From NCBI RefSeq assembly GCF_000710915.1, contig NZ_BAUA01000209.1, positions 16,592 through 80,591 on the forward strand: a DNA stretch of 64,000 nt, in the 5' to 3' direction. Shown here in pieces: positions 23,330 to 31,890 of the stretch (position 1 is the first letter of the stretch; each line of letters opens with the position of its first letter). The stretch comes from Nocardia brasiliensis IFM 10847. Its GTDB lineage: Bacteria; Actinomycetota; Actinomycetes; Mycobacteriales; Mycobacteriaceae. Under the pieces are notes generated by a model that saw nothing but the letters and a program-made list of their open reading frames with translations, was not told the origin of the DNA and searched no databases. The position numbers and the translations under genes are program-made.

Positions 23330-25282
23330 TCAGGGGGTTGGTTTGCGGGTGGAGGGGAGGAAGGGGCGCAGGAGGTTTTGTTCGGTGGAGGGGCCTACCT
23401 GCCATTCGGCGATCCAGGGGCCGGTGCCTTCGCTGGGGTCGAAGACGCCTTCCTCGAGCCAGGTGTAGCGGCCGTCGAGGACGCCGCGGGTGAGGGTGCG
23501 GTCTTCGGCGTCGGTGTTGTCCCAGAGTGCGTCGAACAGTTCGCGCACGCGGACGCGGGATTGTTTGGCGAAGACGTCGGCGAGTTCTTCGGCGGCCGCG
23601 GCCTCGGGGGCATTCGCGGTGCGCAGCGCGTGCGCGCGCACGCAGGCCGCCGAGATGGCGAACAGTTCGGCCGCGATATCGACGATGCGGCCGAGGAAGT
23701 TCTGCTTGTACTCCAGACCCGCCTGCCAGCGGCCCATGGCGTACATCAGCGACCGCGCCTGCTTGCGCGAGCTGCGCTCGACGAACCGCAAATGCTTTGC
23801 CAGCACCCCGAATTCGGAGAACGTGGCCGGTGTGGTGCCCGCGCCGACCGCCAGCTGCGGGAACCACTTCGCATAGAAGCCCGCCGCGCCCACGGCGGCT
23901 TTGGCCTTGTCCTTGAACTCTGCCTTGCGGTCGACCAGCGCACCGGCCGCGGTCATGTGCGCGTCGGCCATTTCCCGGGCGATCAGCAGCCGCATGATCT
24001 CGCTGGAACCCTCGAAGATGCGGTTGATGCGCAGATCCCGGACGAGCTGTTCCGCGCCGACCGCGCGCTCGCCGCGGGCCGCGAGCGAGGCCGCCGTCTC
24101 GTAGCCGCGGCCACCACGGATCTGCACCAGCTCGTCGGCGATGGTGCAGCTCATCTCGCTGGCCCACAGTTTGGCCAGAGCCGCCTCGATCCGGATGTCG
24201 TTGCGCGCCTCGTCGCACATGGCGGCGGAGAGGTCCAGGGCGGCTTCCAGCGCGTAAGTCGTTGCGGCGATGAAGGATATCTTCTGCCCGACGGCTTCGT
24301 GCTCGCCGACCGGCCGCCCCCATTGCACCCGTGCGGCGCTCCATTCCCTGGCGATCTTCAGCGACCATTTGGCGGACGCGGTGCACAGCGCGGGGATGGC
24401 GAGCCGGCCCGCGTTGAGGGTGGTGAGCGCGATCTTCAGGCCGTCGCCCTCACGGCCGATCAGGTTGGCTTTGGGCACCCGAACGTCGTGCATCCGGGTG
24501 ACACCGTTTTCGATGCCGCGCAGACCCATGAACGCGTTGCGCCGCTCTACCGTGATGCCCGGCGAGTCGGCTTCGACGACGAACGCGGAGATGCCGCCGC
24601 GGTGCCCTTCGCTCTTGGGCACCCGCGCCATCACCACGAGCAGTTCGGCGACAACGCCATTGGTGGTCCACAGCTTGACCCCGTTGAGCAGGTACGCCTC
24701 GCCGTCGTCGGTCGGGACGGCCGAACTCGCCATCCGGGCCGGGTCGGAGCCGACGTCGGGCTCGGTGAGCAGGAACGCGCTCACCGCGCCCGCGGCGCAG
24801 CGGGGCAGGAACTCGGCCTTCTGTTCCGCGGTGCCCGCGAGCTTGAGCGGTTCGGGCACCCCGATCGACTGGTGCGCCGAGAGCAGCACGCCGAGGCTGG
24901 GGTGCGCGGAGCCGACGAGCATCAACGCGCGGTTGTACCCGAACTGGGAAAGTCCTTGACCACCATGGGATTCCGGAATCTTGAGCCCGAAGCAGCCGAG
25001 TTCGGCCAGACCTTTGACGTATTCGTCCGGAATCCGGCCCTCGGTTTCGATCACCCGTCCGTCGATGGATTCGCAGAACGGCCGCAACCGGGCCAGGTAG
25101 GCCTCGGTGCGCGCGGTGTCCTCCGCGCTGGGCCGTGGGTAGGGGTGGATCAGATCCAGCCGGAACCGTCCGAGAAACATCTCCTTGGCGAACGATGGTT
25201 TGGCCCAAGTGGTTTCGCGGGATTCCTCGACCAGTGCGCGGGCCTGTTCTTCGGTGGCGTCGACTTTCGCGGCAGTCGCCAT
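23330..25282 (-). CDS. Acyl-CoA dehydrogenase, VLCAD-like with C-terminal extension
   Basis: 650 aa from ATG 25282 with AGGAGG 5 nt upstream. The ACAD core includes FLLTEPDVGSDPARM (FAD/substrate loop), NGVKLWTTNG, IRGGRGYETAASLA and catalytic base E424 in RIFEGSSEIMRLL. About 220 residues follow the core, a layout typical of VLCAD/ACAD9-type enzymes and long mycobacterial FadE proteins. It catalyses FAD-dependent alpha,beta-dehydrogenation of long acyl-CoAs in beta-oxidation, passing electrons to ETF. A perfect palindrome 53 nt upstream suggests a TetR/FadR-type repressor. Monocistronic. Confidence 0.9.
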   Translation of the reverse strand: MATAAKVDATEEQARALVEESRETTWAKPSFAKEMFLGRFRLDLIHPYPRPSAEDTARTEAYLARLRPFCESIDGRVIETEGRIPDEYVKGLAELGCFGLKIPESHGGQGLSQFGYNRALMLVGSAHPSLGVLLSAHQSIGVPEPLKLAGTAEQKAEFLPRCAAGAVSAFLLTEPDVGSDPARMASSAVPTDDGEAYLLNGVKLWTTNGVVAELLVVMARVPKSEGHRGGISAFVVEADSPGITVERRNAFMGLRGIENGVTRMHDVRVPKANLIGREGDGLKIALTTLNAGRLAIPALCTASAKWSLKIAREWSAARVQWGRPVGEHEAVGQKISFIAATTYALEAALDLSAAMCDEARNDIRIEAALAKLWASEMSCTIADELVQIRGGRGYETAASLAARGERAVGAEQLVRDLRINRIFEGSSEIMRLLIAREMADAHMTAAGALVDRKAEFKDKAKAAVGAAGFYAKWFPQLAVGAGTTPATFSEFGVLAKHLRFVERSSRKQARSLMYAMGRWQAGLEYKQNFLGRIVDIAAELFAISAACVRAHALRTANAPEAAAAEELADVFAKQSRVRVRELFDALWDNTDAEDRTLTRGVLDGRYTWLEEGVFDPSEGTGPWIAEWQVGPSTEQNLLRPFLPSTRKPTP

Positions 25283-25334
25283 GATGTCCTCCTCGGACGT
25301 GATCAGGATCACATTCGAGTGTAAGAACTTTAGT

Positions 25335-25346
25335 TACCGGCCGGTA
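25335..25346. promoter_or_regulatory. Candidate operator upstream of acyl-CoA dehydrogenase gene
   Basis: TACCGGCCGGTA, a perfect 12-bp palindrome inside AGTTACCGGCCGGTAGGG. It lies 53 bp before the fadE-type start codon in a short AT-richer promoter region (25283-25421). Confidence 0.45.
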
Positions 25347-25421
25347 GGGCTTCGGGTCGATTGGTTTCTAGGGATCTCTAATGATCTTGATAGACAGCCC
25401 GATTCGACGCTCGCGCCGATC

Positions 25422-26603
25422 TCAGACGCTACGGAGGTAGCGGCCGAAATGCGGGACCGTGAAGCCGATGGTGCCGCGCTCGGCCGAATAGATCAGCCCC
25501 TTCTTGATCAGCCCGTCCCGGGCCGGCGAGAGCGAGGCCGGTTTGCGACCGAGTTCGCTGGCCACCGCCGCGGTGGCGACCGGACCGTCGTCGCCGGCCA
25601 GATCGGCCATGGCGCGCATGTACTCCCGTTCGGCGGGTGTCGCCCGTTCGTAGCGGGAACCGAAGAAGCCGACCGCTAATTCCTCTTCCGCGCTCGGCGC
25701 GGCCACGTCCACGTCCTCGGCGGTGATCGGGCTCTCCGGCGCCTGGTCCCAGGCCGCCTTGCCGTAGGCCTGCACGAAGTACGGATATCCGTCGGCTCGC
25801 TGGTATAGCGCGTCCAGGGCGTCGTCGGTGAACTTCACCTCTTCGCGCTGCGCGGGCGCGATCAACGCCAGATCGGCGGCCGCGCGGTCGAGCCGGTCGA
25901 TGCGGTGATAGCTGAACAGGCGCTCGGAGTAGCTCTTCGAGGCCGACAGCACCGCGGGCAGGTGCGGCAGGCCGGCGCCGACCACGATGAGCGGCGCCGC
26001 GTCCTGGCTCAATTCGTGGCAGGCGCCGCAGATCGCGGAGATGTCGGCCGGGCCGAGATCCTGCATCTCATCGATGAAAATCGCGATCCCGACACCGATT
26101 TCGCCGGCCAGTGCCGCGGCCTCGACCAGCAGCTCGACCAGGTCGATCTCGATGTCACCGGAATCGGCGCGACCGGTGACCGCGGGCACGTCGATGCCGG
26201 GTTGCCATCGTTCCCGCATGCCCTTGTCCGCGGTGGCGCGCAGCGCGAACGCCTTGAGGATGCCGAGGAAGTCGTCGACCCGTTCCGGATTGCGGTGCGC
26301 CATCGCGATCGCGCGCACCGCCATGTGCAGCGCGGAGGACAGCGGGCGGCGCAGTTCCTGGTCCGGCCGGGCCTCGATCTTGCCGGTGCCCCAGCCGCGG
26401 GAGATGGCGGCGGAGCGAAGTTGGTTGAGCAGCACCGTCTTTCCGACGCCGCGCAGCCCCGTGAGCATCACGCTGCGTTCCGGACGGCCCCGCGCGACGC
26501 GCTCCAGCACGATGTCGAAAGCGGTGAGTTGCTTGTCGCGCCCGGCCAATTCGGGTGGGCGCTGTCCGGCTCCGGGAGCATACGGATTCCGCACGGGGTC
26601 CAT
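25422..26603 (-). CDS. AAA-type ATPase with C-terminal winged-helix region
   Basis: 393 aa. Walker A GLRGVGKTVLL near residue 50 and Walker B IAIFIDEMQDLG near 180. A sensor-like LIVVGAGLPHLPAVLSASKS follows, then the ORC/STAND-like helical segment FTDDALDALYQRADGYPYFV. The last ~70 residues resemble a winged helix (TAAVASELGRKPASLSPARD). Orphan ATPases like this are widespread in Actinobacteria; a role in DNA or protein remodelling is only inferred. It is divergent from the small coiled-coil gene at 26751. Confidence 0.75.
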   Translation of the reverse strand: MDPVRNPYAPGAGQRPPELAGRDKQLTAFDIVLERVARGRPERSVMLTGLRGVGKTVLLNQLRSAAISRGWGTGKIEARPDQELRRPLSSALHMAVRAIAMAHRNPERVDDFLGILKAFALRATADKGMRERWQPGIDVPAVTGRADSGDIEIDLVELLVEAAALAGEIGVGIAIFIDEMQDLGPADISAICGACHELSQDAAPLIVVGAGLPHLPAVLSASKSYSERLFSYHRIDRLDRAAADLALIAPAQREEVKFTDDALDALYQRADGYPYFVQAYGKAAWDQAPESPITAEDVDVAAPSAEEELAVGFFGSRYERATPAEREYMRAMADLAGDDGPVATAAVASELGRKPASLSPARDGLIKKGLIYSAERGTIGFTVPHFGRYLRSV

Positions 26604-26750
26604 ACCAGCACACCGTAGCTCGTCCGGTCCGGAAAATCTGCCGATATCTACGGCGTGTCCTAGATGCGGCTAGCGACGGGTATTGCACGATTGCTCTTGT
26701 ACTGCGGAAGTCACTACGCTGAGGGCGATTCCAGCGAGTATCGGAGGGGC

Positions 26751-27026
26751 ATGTCCGACGAACCCACCCCGACCACCGCCGAGGTGGTCGAGTCCTGGAA
26801 CGTACCGCAGGGCGCCACCGTGGCGCGGCGCATCCGGTCCAACATCCTGGTCGCGATAGAACGCGGCTATGACGATCCCCAGCTGGTGGCCGATCTCGCG
26901 GTGGGACCGCTGGTGATGGCGCTCGGCCAGCTCGAGGTCGGCTTGGCCGACGCGCAGCGCCGGATCGTCGAGCTGGAGCAGGCGCTCGGCGGCGACGGCA
27001 CCCGTCGCGCCGGTCGCGAATTCTGA
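26751..27026 (+). CDS. Hypothetical protein (91 aa)
   Basis: ATG 26751 (MSDEPTPTTAEVVESWNVPQ) behind CGGAGGGG; the longer frame upstream crosses the divergent promoter. The middle is ARRIRSNILVAIERGYDDPQ, and the end is a likely coiled coil (QRRIVELEQALGG). I recognise no family. Its partner, if any, may be the divergent ATPase. Confidence 0.6.
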   Translation: MSDEPTPTTAEVVESWNVPQGATVARRIRSNILVAIERGYDDPQLVADLAVGPLVMALGQLEVGLADAQRRIVELEQALGGDGTRRAGREF

Positions 27027-27175
27027 GGTCTCCCTGTCCGATTCGTCCCGTCGTGCGCCGTTCCGTGACATCCGCGCACGGCACGATATCGTGTCGTGAC
27101 CCGCTGGGCGTGTCGGGATTTCGGGCGATCGTCCAGGCACTTTCAGTTCGGCTTAAAACATGCTGGTCTGTGCGC

Positions 27176-27204
27176 TGGACAACACCGCGTCGGCATCGTA
27201 ATCT
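27176..27204 (+). promoter_or_regulatory. Sigma-70-type promoter of the NlpC/P60 gene
   Basis: -35 TGGACA (27176-27181), 17-nt spacer, -10 TAATCT (27199-27204). The predicted transcription start near 27211 leaves a leader of about 190 nt before the GTG at 27403. Confidence 0.5.
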
Positions 27205-27210
27205 CTTCGT

Positions 27211-27402
27211 GACTTAGTGGAGTCCTGTCGTTTCGAAAGAGAAGCGGCGCCACGGAGTTACCGCCTTATCGGCTGTCGGGGCCATCTACCCGGCTGTCGT
27301 GCCGGGATCACCCGAGAGTGTTGGCGACGGTGATGCCTTGCGGCCATTTTCTGGTCAGCTGCCCGGTCGGCGGGAGAGCACGAAGATCGGAGACGTAGCT
27401 CG
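27211..27402 (+). promoter_or_regulatory. Long structured 5' leader, candidate c-di-AMP (ydaO/yuaA-type) riboswitch
   Basis: About 190 nt of non-coding leader with several potential stems, e.g. GGGGCC near 27290, CCCGG repeats, and GTCAGCTGCCCGGTCGGCG near 27353. The last resembles, as I recall, the conserved GTCAGCT-ACC-TCG end of ydaO-type riboswitches. Actinobacterial ydaO riboswitches are known mostly upstream of cell-wall hydrolase genes (Rpf, NlpC/P60), which fits this context. The match was made by eye only. The rest of the 27027-27402 gap holds the promoter. Confidence 0.4.
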
Positions 27403-28068
27403 GTGGGTAAACACAGCTTGCAGCGGGATTCTCGCTTGCCGAATTCCGTCAAGGGTGCCGTCGTGATGGGCGCGCTGGCCGCGACGACCGGGGCCATGCC
27501 CGCGATCCCGGCGATGGCCGCGACCATCAACATTCCCGGCGTCGGCAACTTCGATGTTCCTGTTCCGCAGGAATACGAAGCGCCGGTCCAGCAACTCAAT
27601 CAGCAGATCCAGCAGGCTGTCTCGGCGATGCCGAACGCGCAGGCCCCCGGCGCCCAGCAGCAGGTCGCCCCCGGCGTGCCGAACTTCGCGCCGAACATGC
27701 CCGGGATGTTCAACCCCGCGCCCAGCGCCAGCGATATCGCCCTGGACGCCGCCAAGACCAAGGTCGGCGCGATGTACTCCTGGGGTGCCGCGGGCCCGTC
27801 GAACTTCGACTGCTCGGGTCTGGTCCAGTGGGCCTACCGTCAGGCCGGCATCGAACTTCCCCGCACCAGCTTCGAGCAGTCGCACGTCGGCGCTCCGGTG
27901 GCCTTCCACAACCTGCAGCCCGGAGACATCGTCGTGACCAACGGCGGCGGCCATGTCGGCATCTACGCGGGCGACGGCAAGCTGCTGAACGCGGTGCAGT
28001 CCGGCGAGCCGGTGTCCTACACCCCGCTGCGCGCCGACCAGGTGGTCACCGCACGCCGTATCGTGTAA
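27403..28068 (+). CDS. Secreted NlpC/P60 peptidoglycan endopeptidase
   Basis: 221 aa from a GTG. N-terminal signal: basic start then VKGAVVMGALAATTGAMPAI, ending at a likely AMA-A site near residue 40. A Pro/Gln-rich linker (60-105) leads to the NlpC/P60 domain. Catalytic Cys137 is in FDCSGLVQWAY and His184 in GGGHVGIYAG, with N196 a plausible third residue. It resembles mycobacterial RipD/Rv1566c-type proteins. It would cleave the D-Glu-mDAP bond of stem peptides outside the membrane. The long leader suggests post-transcriptional control. Confidence 0.9.
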   Translation: MGKHSLQRDSRLPNSVKGAVVMGALAATTGAMPAIPAMAATINIPGVGNFDVPVPQEYEAPVQQLNQQIQQAVSAMPNAQAPGAQQQVAPGVPNFAPNMPGMFNPAPSASDIALDAAKTKVGAMYSWGAAGPSNFDCSGLVQWAYRQAGIELPRTSFEQSHVGAPVAFHNLQPGDIVVTNGGGHVGIYAGDGKLLNAVQSGEPVSYTPLRADQVVTARRIV

Positions 28069-28070
28069 GC

Positions 28071-28526
28071 GTGCCCTCCGCCGATAACGGCATCCGTACC
28101 CACGGAACTACGAACACCGCGACGCAGGCCCGAGTCGATTCCTGGACTTGGGCCGTGCGTCTGTTCAAGACGAGATCCGCCGCCGCCGAAGCGTGCCGCG
28201 GCGGACACGTTCGCGTCAACGGCACCGCGGCCAAGCCGGCCCAGCCGGTCAAACCCGGCGACGAGGTGCACATCCGCAGCGGCGGCATCGAACGCATCGT
28301 GATCGTCGAGCGCATCGTCACCAAACGGGTCGGCGCTCCGATCGCCGCGCAATGCCTGATCGACCGCTCCCCGCCGCCGCCCTCGCGCGAACTCCTCGCC
28401 GCCATGCCGCGCCGCGATCGCGGCTCGGGCCGTCCCACCAAACGCGAGCGGCGCGAGACCGACCGCCTGCTCGGCCGCACCGACGACCTCGCCCCGCTCG
28501 ACGACCTCGGTCGAGCCGACGACTGA
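28071..28526 (+). CDS. S4-domain RNA-binding protein (Hsp15-like)
   Basis: 151 aa from a GTG 2 bp after the NlpC/P60 stop. The S4 domain is evident: VDSWTWAVRLFKTRSAAAEA, then CRGGHVRVNGTAAKPAQPVK and PGDEVHIR, as in Hsp15/RlbA-type heat-shock ribosome-associated proteins. The C-terminal half is basic and Pro-rich (RPTKRERRETDRLLGRTDDL), consistent with rRNA contact. Despite the tight spacing to the NlpC/P60 gene there is no strong ribosome-binding site, so coupling is probable. Confidence 0.85.
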   Translation: MPSADNGIRTHGTTNTATQARVDSWTWAVRLFKTRSAAAEACRGGHVRVNGTAAKPAQPVKPGDEVHIRSGGIERIVIVERIVTKRVGAPIAAQCLIDRSPPPPSRELLAAMPRRDRGSGRPTKRERRETDRLLGRTDDLAPLDDLGRADD

Positions 28527-28553
28527 GCACACCCCGCTGAACGCGCCGGGATC

Positions 28554-29705
28554 TCAACGCTCGTTTGTGCTGTCCGCCTTCGCCGCCCGGGCCGCGAGCC
28601 GGCTCGCCGCGACCGCGCCGCCGGCGATCGTGCAGAGCGCGCCGAGCATCAATGCCGCGGCCTCCCCGGCAACCAGCACGTGCAGCTCGGTGCCGACGGT
28701 GACGGCGGCGACCGGCACGCCGATCTGCGCGGCCGCGAGCGCGCCGTAACCGACCGGTTGCCCGGCCGCCCGCAGGGCCAGGTGGACCAGGAGCGCGCCG
28801 GCGCCGAGGGCCAGACCCAGGGCGATGAGTTGCGGATCCTCGCCGAAGTCCCGCAGATTGAGCCGGGCGCCGAGCCAGACGAAGAACAGCGGCGCGAGGA
28901 AGCCGTCGCTGATGGCGAAGAGCTGGCGCGCCACCCGCCGCGGTTCGCCGACCGCGGCCACGGCCAGCCCGGCCGCGAAACCTGCCAGCATGATCGACAC
29001 CCGGGTCTGCGCGGCGACCGCGCACAGGGCGAACAGCACCGCGAGGCTGACGCGCAGCTCCAGGGCGAGTCCGCGTTCCTCGGAGATCCGGTGCACCCGC
29101 CGCCGCGCACCCGACTGCTCCACCCAGCGCAGGAGCGCGAAAAGTACGACGGCACAGGCGGATACCGCGAGCGCGCCGAGGGCGGCCCGCCCCGCGTGCC
29201 CCGGATCGATCGCCAGCGGCAGTGCGACCACACAGACGGTGTCAGCGATCGCGACCTGTGCGGTCAACGCGAGCACCGGCTTTCCACGCAGCCCGAGCGA
29301 GTCGATGATCGGCAGCACCAGAGCGGCGGAGGACGACGCGAGCAGCACGGCGTACATCGCGCCGTGCCCGGTGCCGAACCAGTGCGCGATACCGAAACCC
29401 GCCGGCACCGCGAGCAATCCGACGAGCACCGCCCGCAGCGCGCCGGCGCCGAGCGCGGCGCGCACCGTCGGATCGCGCACCGGCACGTGGGTGCCCGCGA
29501 CGAACATGACCACGGCGAAACCCATGTCCGCCAGGAACGTGAAGATCGGATCCGCGCTGTGCAGCACGCCGAATCCGGTGGCGCCGAACATGATTCCCGC
29601 CACCACCTCGCCCAGCACCACCGGCAGGTGCCAGGCGCCGCGCAGCGCGAGCAGCGGGCCGCACAGGCCGAGCGCGAGCACCAGCGCGAGGGTGGAGAAG
29701 GTCAC
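28554..29705 (-). CDS. Kef-type cation:proton antiporter (membrane part only)
   Basis: 383 aa, GTG start at 29705 overlapping the stop of the ParB-like gene (GTGA). About 11-12 hydrophobic segments are visible with the Na_H_Exchanger layout: LPVVLGEVVAGIMFGATGFG, FLADMGFAVVMFVAGTHV, LLASSSAALVLPIIDSLGL and DGFLAPLFFVWLGARLNLRD. No C-terminal TrkA-N or RCK domain is present, unlike KefB/C. It probably exchanges K+ or Na+ for protons. Co-transcribed with the ParB-like gene. Confidence 0.8.
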   Translation of the reverse strand: MTFSTLALVLALGLCGPLLALRGAWHLPVVLGEVVAGIMFGATGFGVLHSADPIFTFLADMGFAVVMFVAGTHVPVRDPTVRAALGAGALRAVLVGLLAVPAGFGIAHWFGTGHGAMYAVLLASSSAALVLPIIDSLGLRGKPVLALTAQVAIADTVCVVALPLAIDPGHAGRAALGALAVSACAVVLFALLRWVEQSGARRRVHRISEERGLALELRVSLAVLFALCAVAAQTRVSIMLAGFAAGLAVAAVGEPRRVARQLFAISDGFLAPLFFVWLGARLNLRDFGEDPQLIALGLALGAGALLVHLALRAAGQPVGYGALAAAQIGVPVAAVTVGTELHVLVAGEAAALMLGALCTIAGGAVAASRLAARAAKADSTNER

Positions 29706-30091
29706 GGCAGGGCGGCGATCTTCGCGGGAATGGCGATATTCTCGTCGGCCCAGTGGATGGCGCACACTCGGTGGTAGCCGTCGGCGATCACCAACGGGGC
29801 GCCGGTGCGAAAGTCGCCGCGCACCAACAGGATCGGTGACAGCGACTTGCCATTGTTGATCTTGATCAGGTCCCGCCGCACATGCGCGTTCTCCGGCGGC
29901 AGCAGCTCCAGCCGGGCGGCGCGCAGAATATCCTTGGCCTTCTTGTACGACACGGGTGCGGCCCGCAGGTCGTCCACCACGGCGCGCACGATCTTCGGCC
30001 CGGCCAGCAACTCCAGGTAGTCGGCCGCGGCCGGATAGTCGTGCTCCTCGGGCTCGGCCTTCCATTGCACGGAAATCGTCTCGGTCGCCAT
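29702..30091 (-). CDS. ParB-N-domain-like small protein
   Basis: 129 aa. The central and C-terminal parts show the ParB/Srx-like pattern: RDLIKINNGKSLSPILLVRG, then APLVIADGYHRVCAIHWADE. That matches 'p.lv..g.....l.DG.HR..A', without the HTH of chromosomal ParB. Stand-alone domains of this fold can bind nucleotides or act as regulators; the role here is unknown. Its stop overlaps the antiporter start, so the two are expressed together. Confidence 0.6.
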   Translation of the reverse strand: MATETISVQWKAEPEEHDYPAAADYLELLAGPKIVRAVVDDLRAAPVSYKKAKDILRAARLELLPPENAHVRRDLIKINNGKSLSPILLVRGDFRTGAPLVIADGYHRVCAIHWADENIAIPAKIAALP

Positions 30092-30152
30092 GCCCTCATT
30101 TTGGCGGCCGCCGCCCCTGATCAGCGGGACCTCGGCGGTGTTTCGGCGCAGG

Positions 30153-31890
30153 TCAGATCATCGCGACGGGGTCGAGACGCCCGGCGAGGTAGCGGGCCCG
30201 GCACTCGCCGCGTCGCAGCTTGCCGCTGGTGGTCTTGGGTATGCGGCCCGGTTCGACCAGCAGTACCGCGCCCGGCAGCACCTCGTGCGCGGCCGCGACC
30301 GCCGCGCGGATCCGGCGGGCGAGCACCGAGAACTCGGTGGGTTCGACGACTTCGACGGTGCTCAGTTCCGCGACCACCACGAGGTCCTCTCGGCGTCCGT
30401 CGTCGTGCCCGAACACCGTCACGTGTCCCGGCCTGACCTCCGGCGCGCACGCCTCGACCGTCGCCTCGATATCGGGCGGATAGTGATTGCGGCCGTCGAC
30501 CACCACGACGTCCTTGCGGCGACCCGCGATGTAGAGCTGGTCGTCGAACCAGAAACCGAGGTCGCCGGTGCGCAACCAGTGCACGTCGCTGCCGGCCAGG
30601 GCGGCATGGAAGGTCTCGGCGGTGGCGTCGGGCCTGCCGAAGTAGCCGTCGCAGACATTGTCGCCCGCCACCCAGATCTCCCCGACTCGGCCGGTCGGCA
30701 GCTCGACCTGGGTGAGCGGGTGCACGATCCGCACGTCCTGTCCGACGGGCACGCCGCAGCCGACGAGCGCCGCGCCGCCGAACGGTTCGTCCCCGGGCAC
30801 CAGCGCGACCACCCGGCCCTCGGACAGCGCGGCACGGTCGAAGCGCTGCGCCACCGGCTCTTCGTCCCGGGCGCAGACGGTGACCGTCAGCGTGGCTTCG
30901 GCGAGCCCGAAGCCGGGCGTGTGTGCTTGCTGCCGGAAGCCGTAATCGAGGAAGGCGGTGCTGAATTCGTCGAGCGCCTCGGCGCGCACCGGCTCGGAGC
31001 CGTTCAGCAGCAGATCGAGCCCGGACAGGTCCAATCCCGCCCGCTCCTGCGGCGTGGTCGCCGAAACCGTCAGGGAGAGACCGAAGTTCGGCCCGCCGGT
31101 GATGCCGACCCGATAGTCGCTGACGGCACGCAGCCAGCGGATCGGCCGCTTCACGAACTCGGCGGGCGCCATCGTATAGCCGGGCACGCCGCAGTAGAGC
31201 GGGAGTGACAGCCCGAGGATCAGACCCATGTCGTGGAAGAACGGCAACCAGGTCAGAATGGGCTTGTCCGGTGTGGGAGCCAGCGCGTGGCACAGCTGTT
31301 CCAGGGCCGCGGCCATGTTGGCGTGGGTGACCTGGACGCCGGTCGGCGCCTGCGTCGACCCGGAGGTGTACTGCAGGTAGGCCAGCGTGCCGCGCAGCGG
31401 GTCGAGCACGGGCGCTGCCGAATTGCCCGGTGGCACGGCGGTGGTCACGGACACGTCGGGTGGCAGCCGCACCACTTGGCCGAGTCCTGGTCCGAGCACC
31501 GCCGGACTGGTCACGTCGCTGTGCGAGAGCAGGGCGGCGGTCGGTCGGGCGTCGGCGAGCACGGCGTGCAACCGCTCCCGGTTCCGCGTGCCCGCGGCCG
31601 GAAACAGCGGTACCGCAATGCGATTGCTGTACAGGCAGGCGAGAAACGCGACGGCGTAGTCGAGTCCGTGCGCACAGAGGATGGCGACCCGGTCCCCCCG
31701 GCGCGCTCGCGCCGCGCAGTCGTGCGGCGAGTTCTCCTGCCGCGGTGTGCAAACGGGCGTAGGTGATCGAGTGCGGCAGGCGTTCGTGCATCCGGTACCG
31801 CAGCTCGGTGTACGCGATGACGTCGGGGTGCGCCGCGGCCTGTTCGGCGACTCGCACGGCGAGACTGTTGCGCATCGGGTCGGTCGTCAC
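30153..31890 (-). pseudogene. Fatty-acyl-AMP ligase (FAAL), frameshifted
   Basis: The gene starts with a GTG at 31890 (VTTDPMRNSLAVRVAEQ) overlapping the PKS stop (GTGA). It reads through TYARLHTAAGELAARLRGAS, then loses frame at a C6 tract on the plus strand (31694-31699). With five instead of six bases the frame continues as PGDRVAILCAHGLDYAVAFL and through the main FAAL body (AYLQYTSGSTQAPTGVQVTH, LRTGDLGFWFDDQLYI) to the stop at 30153. Corrected length is 578 aa, normal for FAAL. FAALs adenylate fatty acids for loading onto an ACP or PKS. Either a homopolymer sequencing error or real decay; the two neighbours carry indels too. Confidence 0.75.
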
